This document shows positions 1-8,634 of a stretch of DNA of 29,363 nt, piece by piece. Source of the DNA: JANRIZ01 sp033764445. GTDB lineage: Bacteria; Verrucomicrobiota; Verrucomicrobiia; JAWXBN01. Positions within the stretch are counted from its first letter, which is position 1. The number at the start of each line of letters is the position of its first letter. Position numbers and translations under genes: made by a program. The DNA lies in contig JANRIZ010000118.1 of NCBI GenBank assembly GCA_033764445.1, forward strand, positions 1-29,363, read 5' to 3'. The notes under the pieces are model-generated. The model was not told where the DNA came from, ran no database searches, and saw nothing but the letters and a program-made list of their open reading frames with translations.

Positions 1-2
1 TG

Positions 3-1106
3 TTGTTTGTCCTCGTGGTGGCGACCGCCCCCATCCTGATGATTTTTCCGGGACTGATGGGACTGACCACCTGGGTGGAGCGGAAGGGACTGGCCCGGAT
101 CCAGAACCGGCTGGGCCCCAACCGGGTCGGCAAGTTCGGCATTCTGCAGTTTGTGGCCGACGGCCTCAAAATGCTCACCAAGGAGGACATCGTTCCGGCG
201 GAGGCCGACCGGATCGTCCACTTTCTCGCCCCGGTGATCATTGTCATTCCCGCCCTGATGGGGCTGGGCCTGCTCTCCTTTGGGAACGGGATGACCCCCA
301 TTCCCGTTGACACGGGGGTGATCCTCTTTTTTGGCATCGGCTCGCTGAGCACCCTGGCCATTTTCATGGCCGGCTGGGCCTCGCGCAACAAGTTCTCCGT
401 GCTGGGGGCCATGCGGTCGGTCGCCCAGATGGTTTCCTACGAGCTGCCCCTGGTGATGGCCTCGGTCACGGCCATCATGGCCGCCGGAACCCTCTCGATG
501 AACGGGCTCGTCCAGGCCCAGTCGGGCGGGTTTCTGAACATGGCACACTGGCACGTTTTCACCCCGTGGGGGTTTTTCGGATTCATCCTCTTTTTCATCG
601 CCGCGCTGGCGGAGACCAACCGCAGTCCCTTTGACATCCCCGAGGCGGAGTCCGAACTGGTGGCCGGGCACCTCACCGAGTACAGCGGCTTCAAGTACGC
701 GCTGTTTTTTCTGGCCGAATACATTGCCGCCTTTGCGATCTTTGGCGTGGCTGTCACGCTGTTTCTGGGCGGATGGAACGGTCCGGAAATTGGCGGGGTC
801 AAGCTCGGTCCTTCCTGGGCCTGGTTTTTGTTGAAGATGTACGTCCTGGTGCTGCTGATGATCTGGGCCCGCGGCACCTTTCCCCGGCTGCGGGTCGATC
901 AACTGATGGCTTTTGCGTGGAAATTCATGCTGCCCCTGGCCTTCCTGAACATTCTCGTCTGCGGCCTGTATCTGTGGCTGGCCTCCCACGGCCTGTGGGT
1001 TGCCGGATGGATCGTCGCGCTGGGGATTCTCTGGGTTTCGTACAGGTCCCTGAGCGAGTCCGTATTCCGGTCCAACACCCCGCGGAGGGTTTACCGTTAT
1101 GCCTGA
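3..1106 (+). CDS. nuoH: NADH-quinone oxidoreductase subunit H (5' end probably cut)
   Basis: This is the membrane subunit that anchors the hydrophilic arm of complex I and forms part of the quinone chamber. The N-terminal region carries WVERKGLARIQNRLGPNRVG (about residues 24-43), the signature of the family. The loop AETNRSPFDIPEAESELVAG (about 203-222) is the highly conserved acidic quinone-site loop, followed by the conserved EYSGFKYALFFLAEY stretch. Multiple hydrophobic segments fill the rest. The reading frame is open to the left edge and the first codon available is a TTG at base 3, so a few N-terminal residues are likely missing. The 3' end overlaps nuoJ by 8 bp, and a GGAGGG at 1084-1089 inside nuoH serves as nuoJ's ribosome binding site. 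In many operons nuoI lies between H and J; here it does not. Confidence 0.97.
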   Translation: MFVLVVATAPILMIFPGLMGLTTWVERKGLARIQNRLGPNRVGKFGILQFVADGLKMLTKEDIVPAEADRIVHFLAPVIIVIPALMGLGLLSFGNGMTPIPVDTGVILFFGIGSLSTLAIFMAGWASRNKFSVLGAMRSVAQMVSYELPLVMASVTAIMAAGTLSMNGLVQAQSGGFLNMAHWHVFTPWGFFGFILFFIAALAETNRSPFDIPEAESELVAGHLTEYSGFKYALFFLAEYIAAFAIFGVAVTLFLGGWNGPEIGGVKLGPSWAWFLLKMYVLVLLMIWARGTFPRLRVDQLMAFAWKFMLPLAFLNILVCGLYLWLASHGLWVAGWIVALGILWVSYRSLSESVFRSNTPRRVYRYA

Positions 1107-1686
1107 TCCCAAAATCCAGCTCGTCCTCTTTCTTGGGGTCTTTTTCCTGACCGTCAGCGCGGGATTTTATGCCGTTTCCCTGCGGAATCTCGTGCATGCC
1201 GCCCTGTTTTTGATCCTCACCTTTGCGTGCCTGGGCGGCGTGTTCATCCTGCTGAATGCGGATTTTCTGGGGGCCGTGCAGCTGCTCGTGTACGTCGGGG
1301 CGGTCGCTGTCCTGGTGCTCTTTGCCGTGATGCTCACGCGTAACGTGTCCCTGCCCGGGGCGGTCACCCCCGCCGCCGGAACGGGGCTGGCCGGGGTCGT
1401 CCTGGCGCTGGTTGTTTTTACGTGCATGGCCGCCTCGATTTTTGCGGACCCCCTGGCCGGGACCGGACCGGCGGTGCCGGTGATGGTGCGGGATCGCGTG
1501 AATGCCCATTCCTTTGAACCCACGACCGCCGGATTTTCACGGGCGCTGATCGAGGGACATGCCGTGGCCTTTCAGATCGCCGGTCTGTTGCTGACGGCCG
1601 CGCTGATGTCAGCCATCCTGCTGGCCCAGGATTTTCGCAAAAAACAACCCGGGTCACCGGCCGACCCCAGGACCGGAACACACTGA
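1099..1686 (+). CDS. nuoJ: NADH-quinone oxidoreductase subunit J
   Basis: This small complex I membrane subunit sits between NuoH and NuoK. At 195 residues it is close to the usual length. The best-conserved family helix is visible at about residues 62-80 (LLVYVGAVAVLVLFAVMLT), containing the Tyr-Val-Gly segment that forms the pi-bulge of TM3. Five hydrophobic stretches can be counted, with a longer loop around residues 115-150 and a polar C-terminal tail. The ATG at 1099 lies 9 nt after a good GGAGGG site and overlaps the nuoH stop by 8 bp, so translation is probably coupled to nuoH. Confidence 0.95.
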   Translation: MPDPKIQLVLFLGVFFLTVSAGFYAVSLRNLVHAALFLILTFACLGGVFILLNADFLGAVQLLVYVGAVAVLVLFAVMLTRNVSLPGAVTPAAGTGLAGVVLALVVFTCMAASIFADPLAGTGPAVPVMVRDRVNAHSFEPTTAGFSRALIEGHAVAFQIAGLLLTAALMSAILLAQDFRKKQPGSPADPRTGTH

Positions 1687-1692
1687 CCACCC

Positions 1693-2004
1693 ATGCCCCC
1701 CCTGAGCTTCTACCTTTTTTTTGCCGCCGTCCTCTTCTGCACCGGACTGGCCGGGGCGTTGTCGCGCCGCAATGCCATCGTGGTCCTTTTCAGCCTTGAA
1801 CTGATGTTTGCCGCCTGTCACCTCAATCTCATCGCCTTCTGGCGGTACGGACCCCAACCGGAACTGTATCACGGCCAGGTTTTCACCCTTTTTTCAATCG
1901 CCGTTTCCGGGGCGGAAGCCGCGGTCGGTCTGGCGTTGATCCTGCGCATCTTCCGCCATTACCGTACCGTCCAGGTCACTGAAATCCGGGAGTTGAAAGG
2001 CTGA
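1693..2004 (+). CDS. nuoK: NADH-quinone oxidoreductase subunit K
   Basis: This three-helix subunit is related to MrpC and supplies part of a proton half-channel in complex I. Its 103 residues match the family length. The two membrane glutamates needed for proton transfer are present: Glu36 in SLELMFAACHLN and Glu75 in SGAEAAVGLAL. The ATG at 1693 is 6 nt after the nuoJ stop, with no obvious Shine-Dalgarno in front of it. nuoL follows after a single base, so the genes are co-transcribed. Confidence 0.96.
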   Translation: MPPLSFYLFFAAVLFCTGLAGALSRRNAIVVLFSLELMFAACHLNLIAFWRYGPQPELYHGQVFTLFSIAVSGAEAAVGLALILRIFRHYRTVQVTEIRELKG

Positions 2005-2005
2005 G

Positions 2006-3985
2006 ATGAATCCGCACGTCACCGCCTATGCCGCCATTGTCCTGCTGCCGCTGCTGGCCGCCGCGGTGTGTTTGTGCCTGCCTGCCTCCCGCCGGGCGTG
2101 GGCCGCGACCATTGCCGTCACCGCCATGGCCGTGTCGTTTGCGGGATCGATGGCGGTGCTCATCCGCTGGCTCTCGGGAATGACCGTTCACGCGCGCCAG
2201 TGGAATTTTGACTGGATTGCCCTGCCCGCGGATCCGATCCGTCTCGGGCTGTTGCTCGACCCGTACACGATCCTGATGCTCACGATGGTCACCGGGGTGG
2301 GGTTGCTGATTTTTGTGTTTGCCGGCGGGTACATGCACGGGGATCCGCGGCGGGGCGGGTTTTTCTGCTCCATGTCCTTTTTTGCCGCGGCCATGCTCGG
2401 GATGGTCATGAGCAACAGCATGCTGCTGCTGCTCATCTGCTGGGAACTCATGGGCCTGGCCTCCTATCTGCTGATCGGGTTCTGGTTTCAAAAACCGGAG
2501 GCCGCCGCCGCCGCACGCAAGGCATTCATCACCACCCGCATCGGGGACCTCGGCCTGCTGGCGGCCACGGTGTGGCTTTCAAACCAGTGCGGCACGCTTT
2601 TGTTTTACGACAACGGAAACGGATTGCTGGAGGCCAAAAACCTGGACCTGCTGATGCAGGCCGGGATGTGGGCCGGCATGGGTTTTGTGTTCTGGATCGC
2701 GCTCCTGGCCTTTTGGGGGGCCGTCGGCAAATCGGGTCAGTTCCCGCTGCATGTGTGGTTGCCCGACGCCATGGAGGGGCCGACCCCCGTTTCCGCGCTG
2801 ATTCATGCGGCCACCATGGTCGCTGCGGGGGTGTTTCTGATGGTGCGCCTGTATCCGCTGCTGGTCCTGGAGCCGGTCCTGTTGGGAATCATCGCCAGTG
2901 TGGGCGCATTTACGGCACTTTTTGCGGCGTGTATTGCCCTCGCCCAGCGCGACATCAAACGCATCCTGGCGTACTCAACGGTTTCGCAGCTGGGGCTGAT
3001 GATGCTGGGCCTGGGCGTGGGGGGACCCGCCGTGGCGATGTTTCATCTCTTCACCCATGCGATTTTCAAGGCGCTTCTGTTTCTTGCCGCCGGGTCGGTC
3101 ATCCATGGCACCCACCACGAACAGGACATCTTCAAAATGGGCGGACTCAAAAAGGCGATGCCGGTGACCTGCCTGGCCTGGGGGGCCGGTTATCTCGCCC
3201 TGGCCGGGATTCCCCCGCTGGCGGGATTCTGGTCCAAGGACGAGATCGTCTATTATGCCTTCAAGGCCAGCCCCTATCTTTTTGCCATGGCCTGGGCCAC
3301 CTCCCTGCTGACGGCCTTTTATACCACGCGCCAGTTTCTGCTGGTCTTTTTCGGAAAATACCGGGGGCATCACGCGCCCCACGAGTCCCCGCGGGTCATG
3401 ACCGTGCCGCTGCTGATTCTGGCCGCGGGCGCGATCCTCGCCGGGCTTTTGGGAACCCCCTGGAAAAACCTCTTTGCGCATTTTCTGGAACCCGGTGAAA
3501 TACACGATGCGACCGGGTTGAATGTTGTCATCATGCTCGTGAGTTTCCTGACCGCCATCACCGGCATCGTTTTGGGTTGGTTCCTGTATGGGCGCCATCC
3601 CGAGGCTGCCGCCGCACAGGACCCGTTGCAAAGGATCGGCGGGCGTCTGTACCGGACGCTGGCGGACCGCCTGTATGTCGATGAGTTTTATGCCGCGACC
3701 TTCGGGCGCCTGATCCTGGCCCTCAGCCAGCTGGCCGCGACCGTTGAGCTGGTTCTGGAGTTTCTCAACCGGCTGCTGGCTGGAATCGCCTTCGGGATTT
3801 CCTGGGCCGCCCAGAAGGTCGGCGACCAGTGGATGATCAACGGGGGGTTTGATTTCCTGTGCGACCGTGTCCGGCAAAAAGGGGCCTTTTTTGCGGCCCT
3901 CCAGACCGGGAAAATTTCCATCTCCCTGCGTCTCATGGCCGGCGGGGTCGCCCTGTTGGGCCTATTGTTGTGGATGCTCCACTGA
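2006..3985 (+). CDS. nuoL: NADH-quinone oxidoreductase subunit L, with lengthened C-terminal lateral-helix region
   Basis: This is the distal antiporter-like proton-pumping subunit of complex I, whose long lateral helix runs along the membrane arm. At 659 residues it is longer than the roughly 610-residue E. coli protein. Proton-path residues are in place: Glu147 (CWELMGLASY), Lys242 (GKSGQFPLHVWLPDAM), Lys355 (HAIFKALLFLAAGS) and Lys411 (GFWSKDEI). From Tyr557 (YVDEFY) to the end there are 103 residues, against about 70 in the E. coli and Thermus proteins as I remember them. The extra ~30 residues fall in the amphipathic lateral helix before the final TM helix. The ATG at 2006 begins one base after the nuoK stop; AAGG lies upstream at a short distance. 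Confidence 0.96.
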   Translation: MNPHVTAYAAIVLLPLLAAAVCLCLPASRRAWAATIAVTAMAVSFAGSMAVLIRWLSGMTVHARQWNFDWIALPADPIRLGLLLDPYTILMLTMVTGVGLLIFVFAGGYMHGDPRRGGFFCSMSFFAAAMLGMVMSNSMLLLLICWELMGLASYLLIGFWFQKPEAAAAARKAFITTRIGDLGLLAATVWLSNQCGTLLFYDNGNGLLEAKNLDLLMQAGMWAGMGFVFWIALLAFWGAVGKSGQFPLHVWLPDAMEGPTPVSALIHAATMVAAGVFLMVRLYPLLVLEPVLLGIIASVGAFTALFAACIALAQRDIKRILAYSTVSQLGLMMLGLGVGGPAVAMFHLFTHAIFKALLFLAAGSVIHGTHHEQDIFKMGGLKKAMPVTCLAWGAGYLALAGIPPLAGFWSKDEIVYYAFKASPYLFAMAWATSLLTAFYTTRQFLLVFFGKYRGHHAPHESPRVMTVPLLILAAGAILAGLLGTPWKNLFAHFLEPGEIHDATGLNVVIMLVSFLTAITGIVLGWFLYGRHPEAAAAQDPLQRIGGRLYRTLADRLYVDEFYAATFGRLILALSQLAATVELVLEFLNRLLAGIAFGISWAAQKVGDQWMINGGFDFLCDRVRQKGAFFAALQTGKISISLRLMAGGVALLGLLLWMLH

Positions 3986-4001
3986 ATCAAAAAATACAAC
4001 C

Positions 4002-5501
4002 ATGCTCAGCGCCCTCACATTTCTGCCATTGATTGCCGGACTGATCCTCCTGTTGCTGCCGCGGGAGCGCGAGCGGCTGGCCGCACCGCTGGCATTGGGC
4101 TCGTCGCTGGTGGTGCTGTTTGGAACCCTCGTGGTGGCCGTCACCTGTCATCAGGCGGGGCCGGGAATGCATCATGTGGAATTTTTCCGCTGGATCCCCG
4201 CCCTGGGGATCCACTATTTTCTGGGGGTCGATGGGTTGGGCGCCGTGGCGCTGCTGCTCAGTGCGCTGGTTTTTCCGATGGCCATTGTGGCCGCATGGAA
4301 CCGGTCCCAACAGCCGCGCCTTTATTTTGTGCTGTTGCTGCTCTTGCAGACGACGGTCACCGGAGTCTTCACCGCCCTGAATCTCTACCACTGGTTCCTG
4401 TATTTTGAGATCAGCCTGGTCCCGGCCTTTTTCCTGATCAAAATCTACGGGGGTCCGCACCGCTCCTACGCCGCGTACAAGTTTTTCCTCTACACCCTGC
4501 TGGGCAGCGTCCCGATGTTGCTGGCCTTTGTCTTCATTTACACCCGCACCGGCACCCTTGATCTGGTCAGCCCCGTTGACGGGGTGTCCGGACTGGCCGG
4601 GCTGTTTTTTCAGGACCGTCTGGTGGGCGAGGGGGGCCATTTGCTGGGCCGCGCGACCCTGTTTGTGTTTCTGGCGATCCTGATCGGGCTTGCCGTCAAA
4701 ACCCCGCTCATGCCGTTTCACAGCTGGCTGCCGGACGCCTACACCCAGGCCCCGCCGTTTGTGACCATGGTGCTGACCGGGGTGATGTCCAAAATGGGTG
4801 TGTACGGGTTTTTGCGGATTCTCATGCCGCTTTTTGCGCCGGAACTGGCCGCCGCCGCCGGATGGCTGTCGTGGCTGGCTGCCGCCACGGTGTTTTTGGG
4901 CATGCTCATTGCCTGGTGCAAAAAGGACCTCCTTGAAATCGCCGCCTACTCCTCGCTCAGCCACGTGGCCCTGTGTGTGCTGGCCCTCTGCTGCCTCAAC
5001 GACGTCCACCGGGGCCCGGCGCATTTTGCGGCGGCGTATCAGGGGGCGGTGATGCAGCTGTTCAATCATGGGCTGACCGCCGCCGCGCTCTTTTTTGTGT
5101 TTGGCCTGCTCATCGCACGCAACGGCGGACGTGCCGGGATCGATGACTTTGGCGGATTGCGCACCGTGGCGCCGCAGCTTTCCTCCCTGGCGATGCTGGT
5201 GATCTTTGCGGGGATCGGACTTCCGGGACTGAGCGGGTTTGTCAGCGAATTTCTCATTTTCAAGGCCGCCCTGGCCGCCCACCCGGGTGCCGGTGCACTC
5301 GCCCTGGCGAGCCTGCTGCCGGGCGGACTTGTTTTTTTGCGGCTCATCCAGAAGGTGTTCTGTGGTCCGGTCAACCCCGCGTGTGCGGCGATGGCGGATT
5401 TGAGCCTGCGCGAATGGATCGTCCTGGGGCCCGTGGCGCTGCTGCTGGTGGTTCTGGGCGTCTGGCCGCAATGGATCCTCAACCTGATGAGAACCTTCTG
5501 A
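4002..5501 (+). CDS. nuoM: NADH-quinone oxidoreductase subunit M (first copy)
   Basis: This is an antiporter-like proton-pumping subunit of 499 residues, the usual NuoM length. The key charged residues are all present: Glu136 in YFEISLVPAFFLI (TM5), Lys233 in VKTPLMPFHSWLPDAY (TM7), Lys264 in TGVMSKMGVYGFLR (TM8) and Glu416 in SGFVSEF (TM12). The frame is open upstream to 3849, but that stretch overlaps the end of nuoL and is polar. The ATG at 4002, 16 nt after the nuoL stop, starts the hydrophobic N-terminus and is chosen. No Shine-Dalgarno is visible; the leader is A-rich. A second, divergent NuoM follows. Confidence 0.95.
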   Translation: MLSALTFLPLIAGLILLLLPRERERLAAPLALGSSLVVLFGTLVVAVTCHQAGPGMHHVEFFRWIPALGIHYFLGVDGLGAVALLLSALVFPMAIVAAWNRSQQPRLYFVLLLLLQTTVTGVFTALNLYHWFLYFEISLVPAFFLIKIYGGPHRSYAAYKFFLYTLLGSVPMLLAFVFIYTRTGTLDLVSPVDGVSGLAGLFFQDRLVGEGGHLLGRATLFVFLAILIGLAVKTPLMPFHSWLPDAYTQAPPFVTMVLTGVMSKMGVYGFLRILMPLFAPELAAAAGWLSWLAAATVFLGMLIAWCKKDLLEIAAYSSLSHVALCVLALCCLNDVHRGPAHFAAAYQGAVMQLFNHGLTAAALFFVFGLLIARNGGRAGIDDFGGLRTVAPQLSSLAMLVIFAGIGLPGLSGFVSEFLIFKAALAAHPGAGALALASLLPGGLVFLRLIQKVFCGPVNPACAAMADLSLREWIVLGPVALLLVVLGVWPQWILNLMRTF

Positions 5502-5547
5502 CCTGAGACCACCACCGATCTGAAAAAACAATCCCCCTGACACAAAC

Positions 5548-7137
5548 ATGCTTCTTCAATACACCATCTGGATTTCGTTGATCGGCGCGTTTCTCGTGGC
5601 CATGATCCCCGCCCGGGACCCGGGCAGCATCCGTTGGACGGCCCTGTTCTCAATGGTCGGTTCCCTGGCCGTGGCCGTGGCCGCCTATGCCCGGTACGAT
5701 GCCGTCGCCGGAGGGTATCAGGATGTGCTGGCCATGAACTGGATTCCCAGCCTGGGCGCCCAGTTTCTTCTCGGGGCGGATGGGATCAGCCTGCCCCTGC
5801 TGGTCCTGACAGGTGTCATCGGCCTGACGGGGGTGCTCTTCTCGTGGAATGTCGCCCATCGGACAAAGGAATTTTTCATCTATTACCTGATTCTGATCGC
5901 CGGTGTGTACGGTGTGTTCCTGTCGATGGATTTGCTCCTGTTGTTTGTGTTTCTGGAAATTGCGATCGTGCCCAAGTATTTTCTGATTTCCATCTGGGGC
6001 AGCACCCGGCGCGAGTATGCCGCCATGAAGCTCGTGCTCTATTCGTTTGTGGCCAGTGTCATGATCCTCATCGGCCTGCTCTGCCTGCACGCCCAGTACC
6101 GGGCTCTGACGGGAATCCACACATTTGACGTGCGCTTTTTTGTCGAGAATGCGTGGTTGTTGCCGCACGGATTCCAGTTGTGGTGTTTCCCGCTGGTGTT
6201 CCTGGGATTTGCCACCCTCGCGGGCCTTTTCCCCTTGCACACCTGGGCGCCGACCGGACACGTCGCCGCCCCCACCGCCGCCTCGATGCTCCTGGCGGGC
6301 GTGGTCATGAAAATGGGTTCCTACGGCTGTCTCCGGGCGGGGCTTCTGCTTTTTCCCCATGGTCTGCAGGAACCGGTCCTGTTTTTTGATTTTCTCGTGC
6401 CGCAATTCTGGTTCTGGACCTTTGCGGGTCTGGCCGTCTTCGGCATCGTGTACGGCGCCGGGGCGAGCCTCGTGCAGAAGGATTTCAAGTTTGTCGTCGG
6501 CTACTCGAGTGTGAGCCACATGGGCTTTGTGATCCTGGGAATCGTCACTGCCAACGCCCTGGGATTGACCGGGGCCCTTCTCCAGATGATTTCCCACGGG
6601 TTGATCGGTGCCCTGCTTTTTGCCTGTGTGGGGCGGATGATCTATGACCGCACCCATACCCGCCATCTCGACGCGCTGCCCGCCTTTGATCTGCGTTCCC
6701 GGATGCCCGCGCTGACAGCCATCGTGATTGTGGCGTTTCTGGCCTCCGCCGGGTTGCCGGGGATGAGCGGATTTATCGCGGAATTCACAGTCCTGTTGGG
6801 GACTATGAAAGTCTCGCCCCTGCTGTGTGCGGCCGTCGGTCTGGGCATTCTCGTCACCTTTGCGTATTCGCTGCGCCTGCTCCATCTCGTGTTTTGGACC
6901 ACCCCCGTCCATGGGGTGCAAAATGCGGAATGTCATGAACCCCTCCCCCCCCTGACCCTGCCTGAAAAACTCGCCTCCGGGATTCTGATTTTTCTGATCG
7001 TTCTCATCGGCCTGTTGCCGCACACGGTCACCGGAGTGATGCAGTCGAGCATCGAGCAGAGCCTGCGGCAGATGAATAAAAAAGCAGACATTCAAACGCC
7101 GCCCCTGGCCCAAAAACCCTCCCCCGTCCACCCATGA
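5548..7137 (+). CDS. Second NuoM-like antiporter subunit (NuoM2)
   Basis: This is a 529-residue antiporter-like subunit of the NuoM family, in tandem with the first copy but clearly diverged from it. Conserved parts are Glu137 in FLEIAIVPKYFLISIWG (TM5), Lys255 in GVVMKMGSYGCLR (TM8) and Glu412 in SGFIAEF (TM12). The TM7 lysine that most pumping subunits need is absent: where NuoM1 has AVKTPLMPFH, this protein has ATLAGLFPLH, with Leu224 at the lysine position. It has Lys143 in TM5 where NuoM1 has a hydrophobic residue. The C-terminal ~30 residues are polar and proline-rich. The gene starts 46 nt after nuoM and its stop overlaps the nuoN start as ATGA, so it is part of the operon. It is probably a structural and perhaps pumping subunit of the same complex. 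Confidence 0.92.
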   Translation: MLLQYTIWISLIGAFLVAMIPARDPGSIRWTALFSMVGSLAVAVAAYARYDAVAGGYQDVLAMNWIPSLGAQFLLGADGISLPLLVLTGVIGLTGVLFSWNVAHRTKEFFIYYLILIAGVYGVFLSMDLLLLFVFLEIAIVPKYFLISIWGSTRREYAAMKLVLYSFVASVMILIGLLCLHAQYRALTGIHTFDVRFFVENAWLLPHGFQLWCFPLVFLGFATLAGLFPLHTWAPTGHVAAPTAASMLLAGVVMKMGSYGCLRAGLLLFPHGLQEPVLFFDFLVPQFWFWTFAGLAVFGIVYGAGASLVQKDFKFVVGYSSVSHMGFVILGIVTANALGLTGALLQMISHGLIGALLFACVGRMIYDRTHTRHLDALPAFDLRSRMPALTAIVIVAFLASAGLPGMSGFIAEFTVLLGTMKVSPLLCAAVGLGILVTFAYSLRLLHLVFWTTPVHGVQNAECHEPLPPLTLPEKLASGILIFLIVLIGLLPHTVTGVMQSSIEQSLRQMNKKADIQTPPLAQKPSPVHP

Positions 7138-8627
7138 ACACGGCCCCGTTTCTCCCCTGTCTCCCGCAGATTGCCCTCTCACTCTGGGCGTTCGGCCTGC
7201 TGGCGGCGGATGCCTTCTGGTTCCGGCACTGGCCCATGCCCCGCCGCAACCGCCGTCTGGGATTGCTCTCCGCCCTCGGCTACGGCCTGTCCATTTTCCT
7301 GCTCCTGTGGCGCCCGGTCGGAGAACCCTCGCAATCCTTCGGTCCCGTGTCGCTGGTGGAAATGATGGAAATTCTCGTGTTTGCCGGGGCGGCCCTGACC
7401 GCCCTCATCTGCACCCGGGACGAGTGGACCGAACATTGCGGGGAGCTTTACACCCTGTTGACGGTTTCCGCCCTGGGACTGTCGTTTCTGGTGATGGCCC
7501 GGGACCTGATCATGGTCTTTCTGTGCCTGGAACTTTCCAGCATCACCCTCTATGCCCTGACGGCGATGCGTGGAGACCGCCGCGATGCGACCGAGGCCGC
7601 CTTCAAATATTTTCTCTATGGCTCGCTCTCCTCGGCGTTTCTGCTGTTTGGACTGACCTATCTGTATGGATTGACCGGGACCCTGGAGCTGGCCGGCATC
7701 GCGGAGGCCTTCTCCCGTCAGTCCCCGGGTCCGCTGCTGATGATGGCCATGCTTTTTGTGGTTGCCGGCATGGGATTCAAAATTGCCGTTGTTCCCTTCC
7801 ACCTGTGGGCGCCGGATGCCTACCAGTGTGCGCCCCTTCCGGTGGCGGCTTTTGTGGCCAGTGTTTCAAAAATCGCCAGCGTCTTCATTTTGATCCTGTT
7901 CCTGGGTGTGCTTGCCGGGGCCCAGGGGGCATTCTCCTTGGGGGCGGGCGCGGTGCGGACCCAGCCCGGGTGGGTGGCGGCCCTGACCTTCATTTCGCTG
8001 GCCAGCATGGTGCTGGGAAATTTTGCGGCCCTCAACCAGACCCATGTCCGCCGTCTGCTCGCGTATTCGGGGATCGCCCACATGGGGTATCTGCTCATTG
8101 CCCTGTGTGCCGGGACCCCTGCGGGGAAAGCCGCCGCCCTGTATTATGTGATTGTCTATGCCATGGCCACCCTTGGGACCTTCGGGGTGCTCGGTGTTCT
8201 TGGGACACAGTCGGGGGGCGAGACATTCCGGCATCTGGCCGGTGCCGCGCACCGGAATCCGACGCTGGGATTTTTCCTCAGCCTCTTTGTGCTCTCGCTC
8301 GCCGGCATCCCGCCGATGGCCGGGTTTATGGGAAAATTCCTGGTCTTTTCCGAGGCGCTCACCAGTCCCCATGCGGTGGGATTGGGGATGCTGTGGCTGG
8401 TGATCATCGCCCTGCTCACCAGTGCCGTGGCCTTTTATTATTACCTCATCCTGCTCAAGGCCGTCTGGATCAGCGAGCCCGCCGAGGAGGCGCCCAGGGA
8501 GCTGATCCACACGCCCTGGTGGTTTAACGCCGCCATGGGATTGCTGGCCCTGCTGATTCTGGTTCTGGGCATTTTCCCCGCCCCGCTTCTGGAGTTTCTG
8601 GCGGCGGGTCTGGCCCACACCCGGTAA
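7134..8627 (+). CDS. nuoN: NADH-quinone oxidoreductase subunit N
   Basis: This is the third canonical antiporter-like subunit of complex I, 497 residues long, in the normal range. Its key residues are Glu133 in CLELSSITLYAL (TM5), Lys216 in FKIAVVPFHLWAPDAY (TM7), Lys246 in ASVSKIAS (TM8) and a lysine in GFMGKFLVF (TM12). The start codon overlaps the NuoM2 stop (ATGA), indicating translational coupling. It is the last complex I gene of the operon; a C26-type hydrolase gene starts 7 nt after it on the same strand and may share the transcript. Confidence 0.96.
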   Translation: MNTAPFLPCLPQIALSLWAFGLLAADAFWFRHWPMPRRNRRLGLLSALGYGLSIFLLLWRPVGEPSQSFGPVSLVEMMEILVFAGAALTALICTRDEWTEHCGELYTLLTVSALGLSFLVMARDLIMVFLCLELSSITLYALTAMRGDRRDATEAAFKYFLYGSLSSAFLLFGLTYLYGLTGTLELAGIAEAFSRQSPGPLLMMAMLFVVAGMGFKIAVVPFHLWAPDAYQCAPLPVAAFVASVSKIASVFILILFLGVLAGAQGAFSLGAGAVRTQPGWVAALTFISLASMVLGNFAALNQTHVRRLLAYSGIAHMGYLLIALCAGTPAGKAAALYYVIVYAMATLGTFGVLGVLGTQSGGETFRHLAGAAHRNPTLGFFLSLFVLSLAGIPPMAGFMGKFLVFSEALTSPHAVGLGMLWLVIIALLTSAVAFYYYLILLKAVWISEPAEEAPRELIHTPWWFNAAMGLLALLILVLGIFPAPLLEFLAAGLAHTR

Positions 8628-8634
8628 ACAGCCC

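Noticed and set aside
3987..5549. Long - strand open frames opposite the nuo genes (for example 3987-5549 and 5650-7182, over 500 codons each)
   Set aside because: They mirror well-conserved nuo genes, are rich in His, Gln, Gly and Arg with no domain pattern, and arise from the high G+C third codon positions of the real genes.
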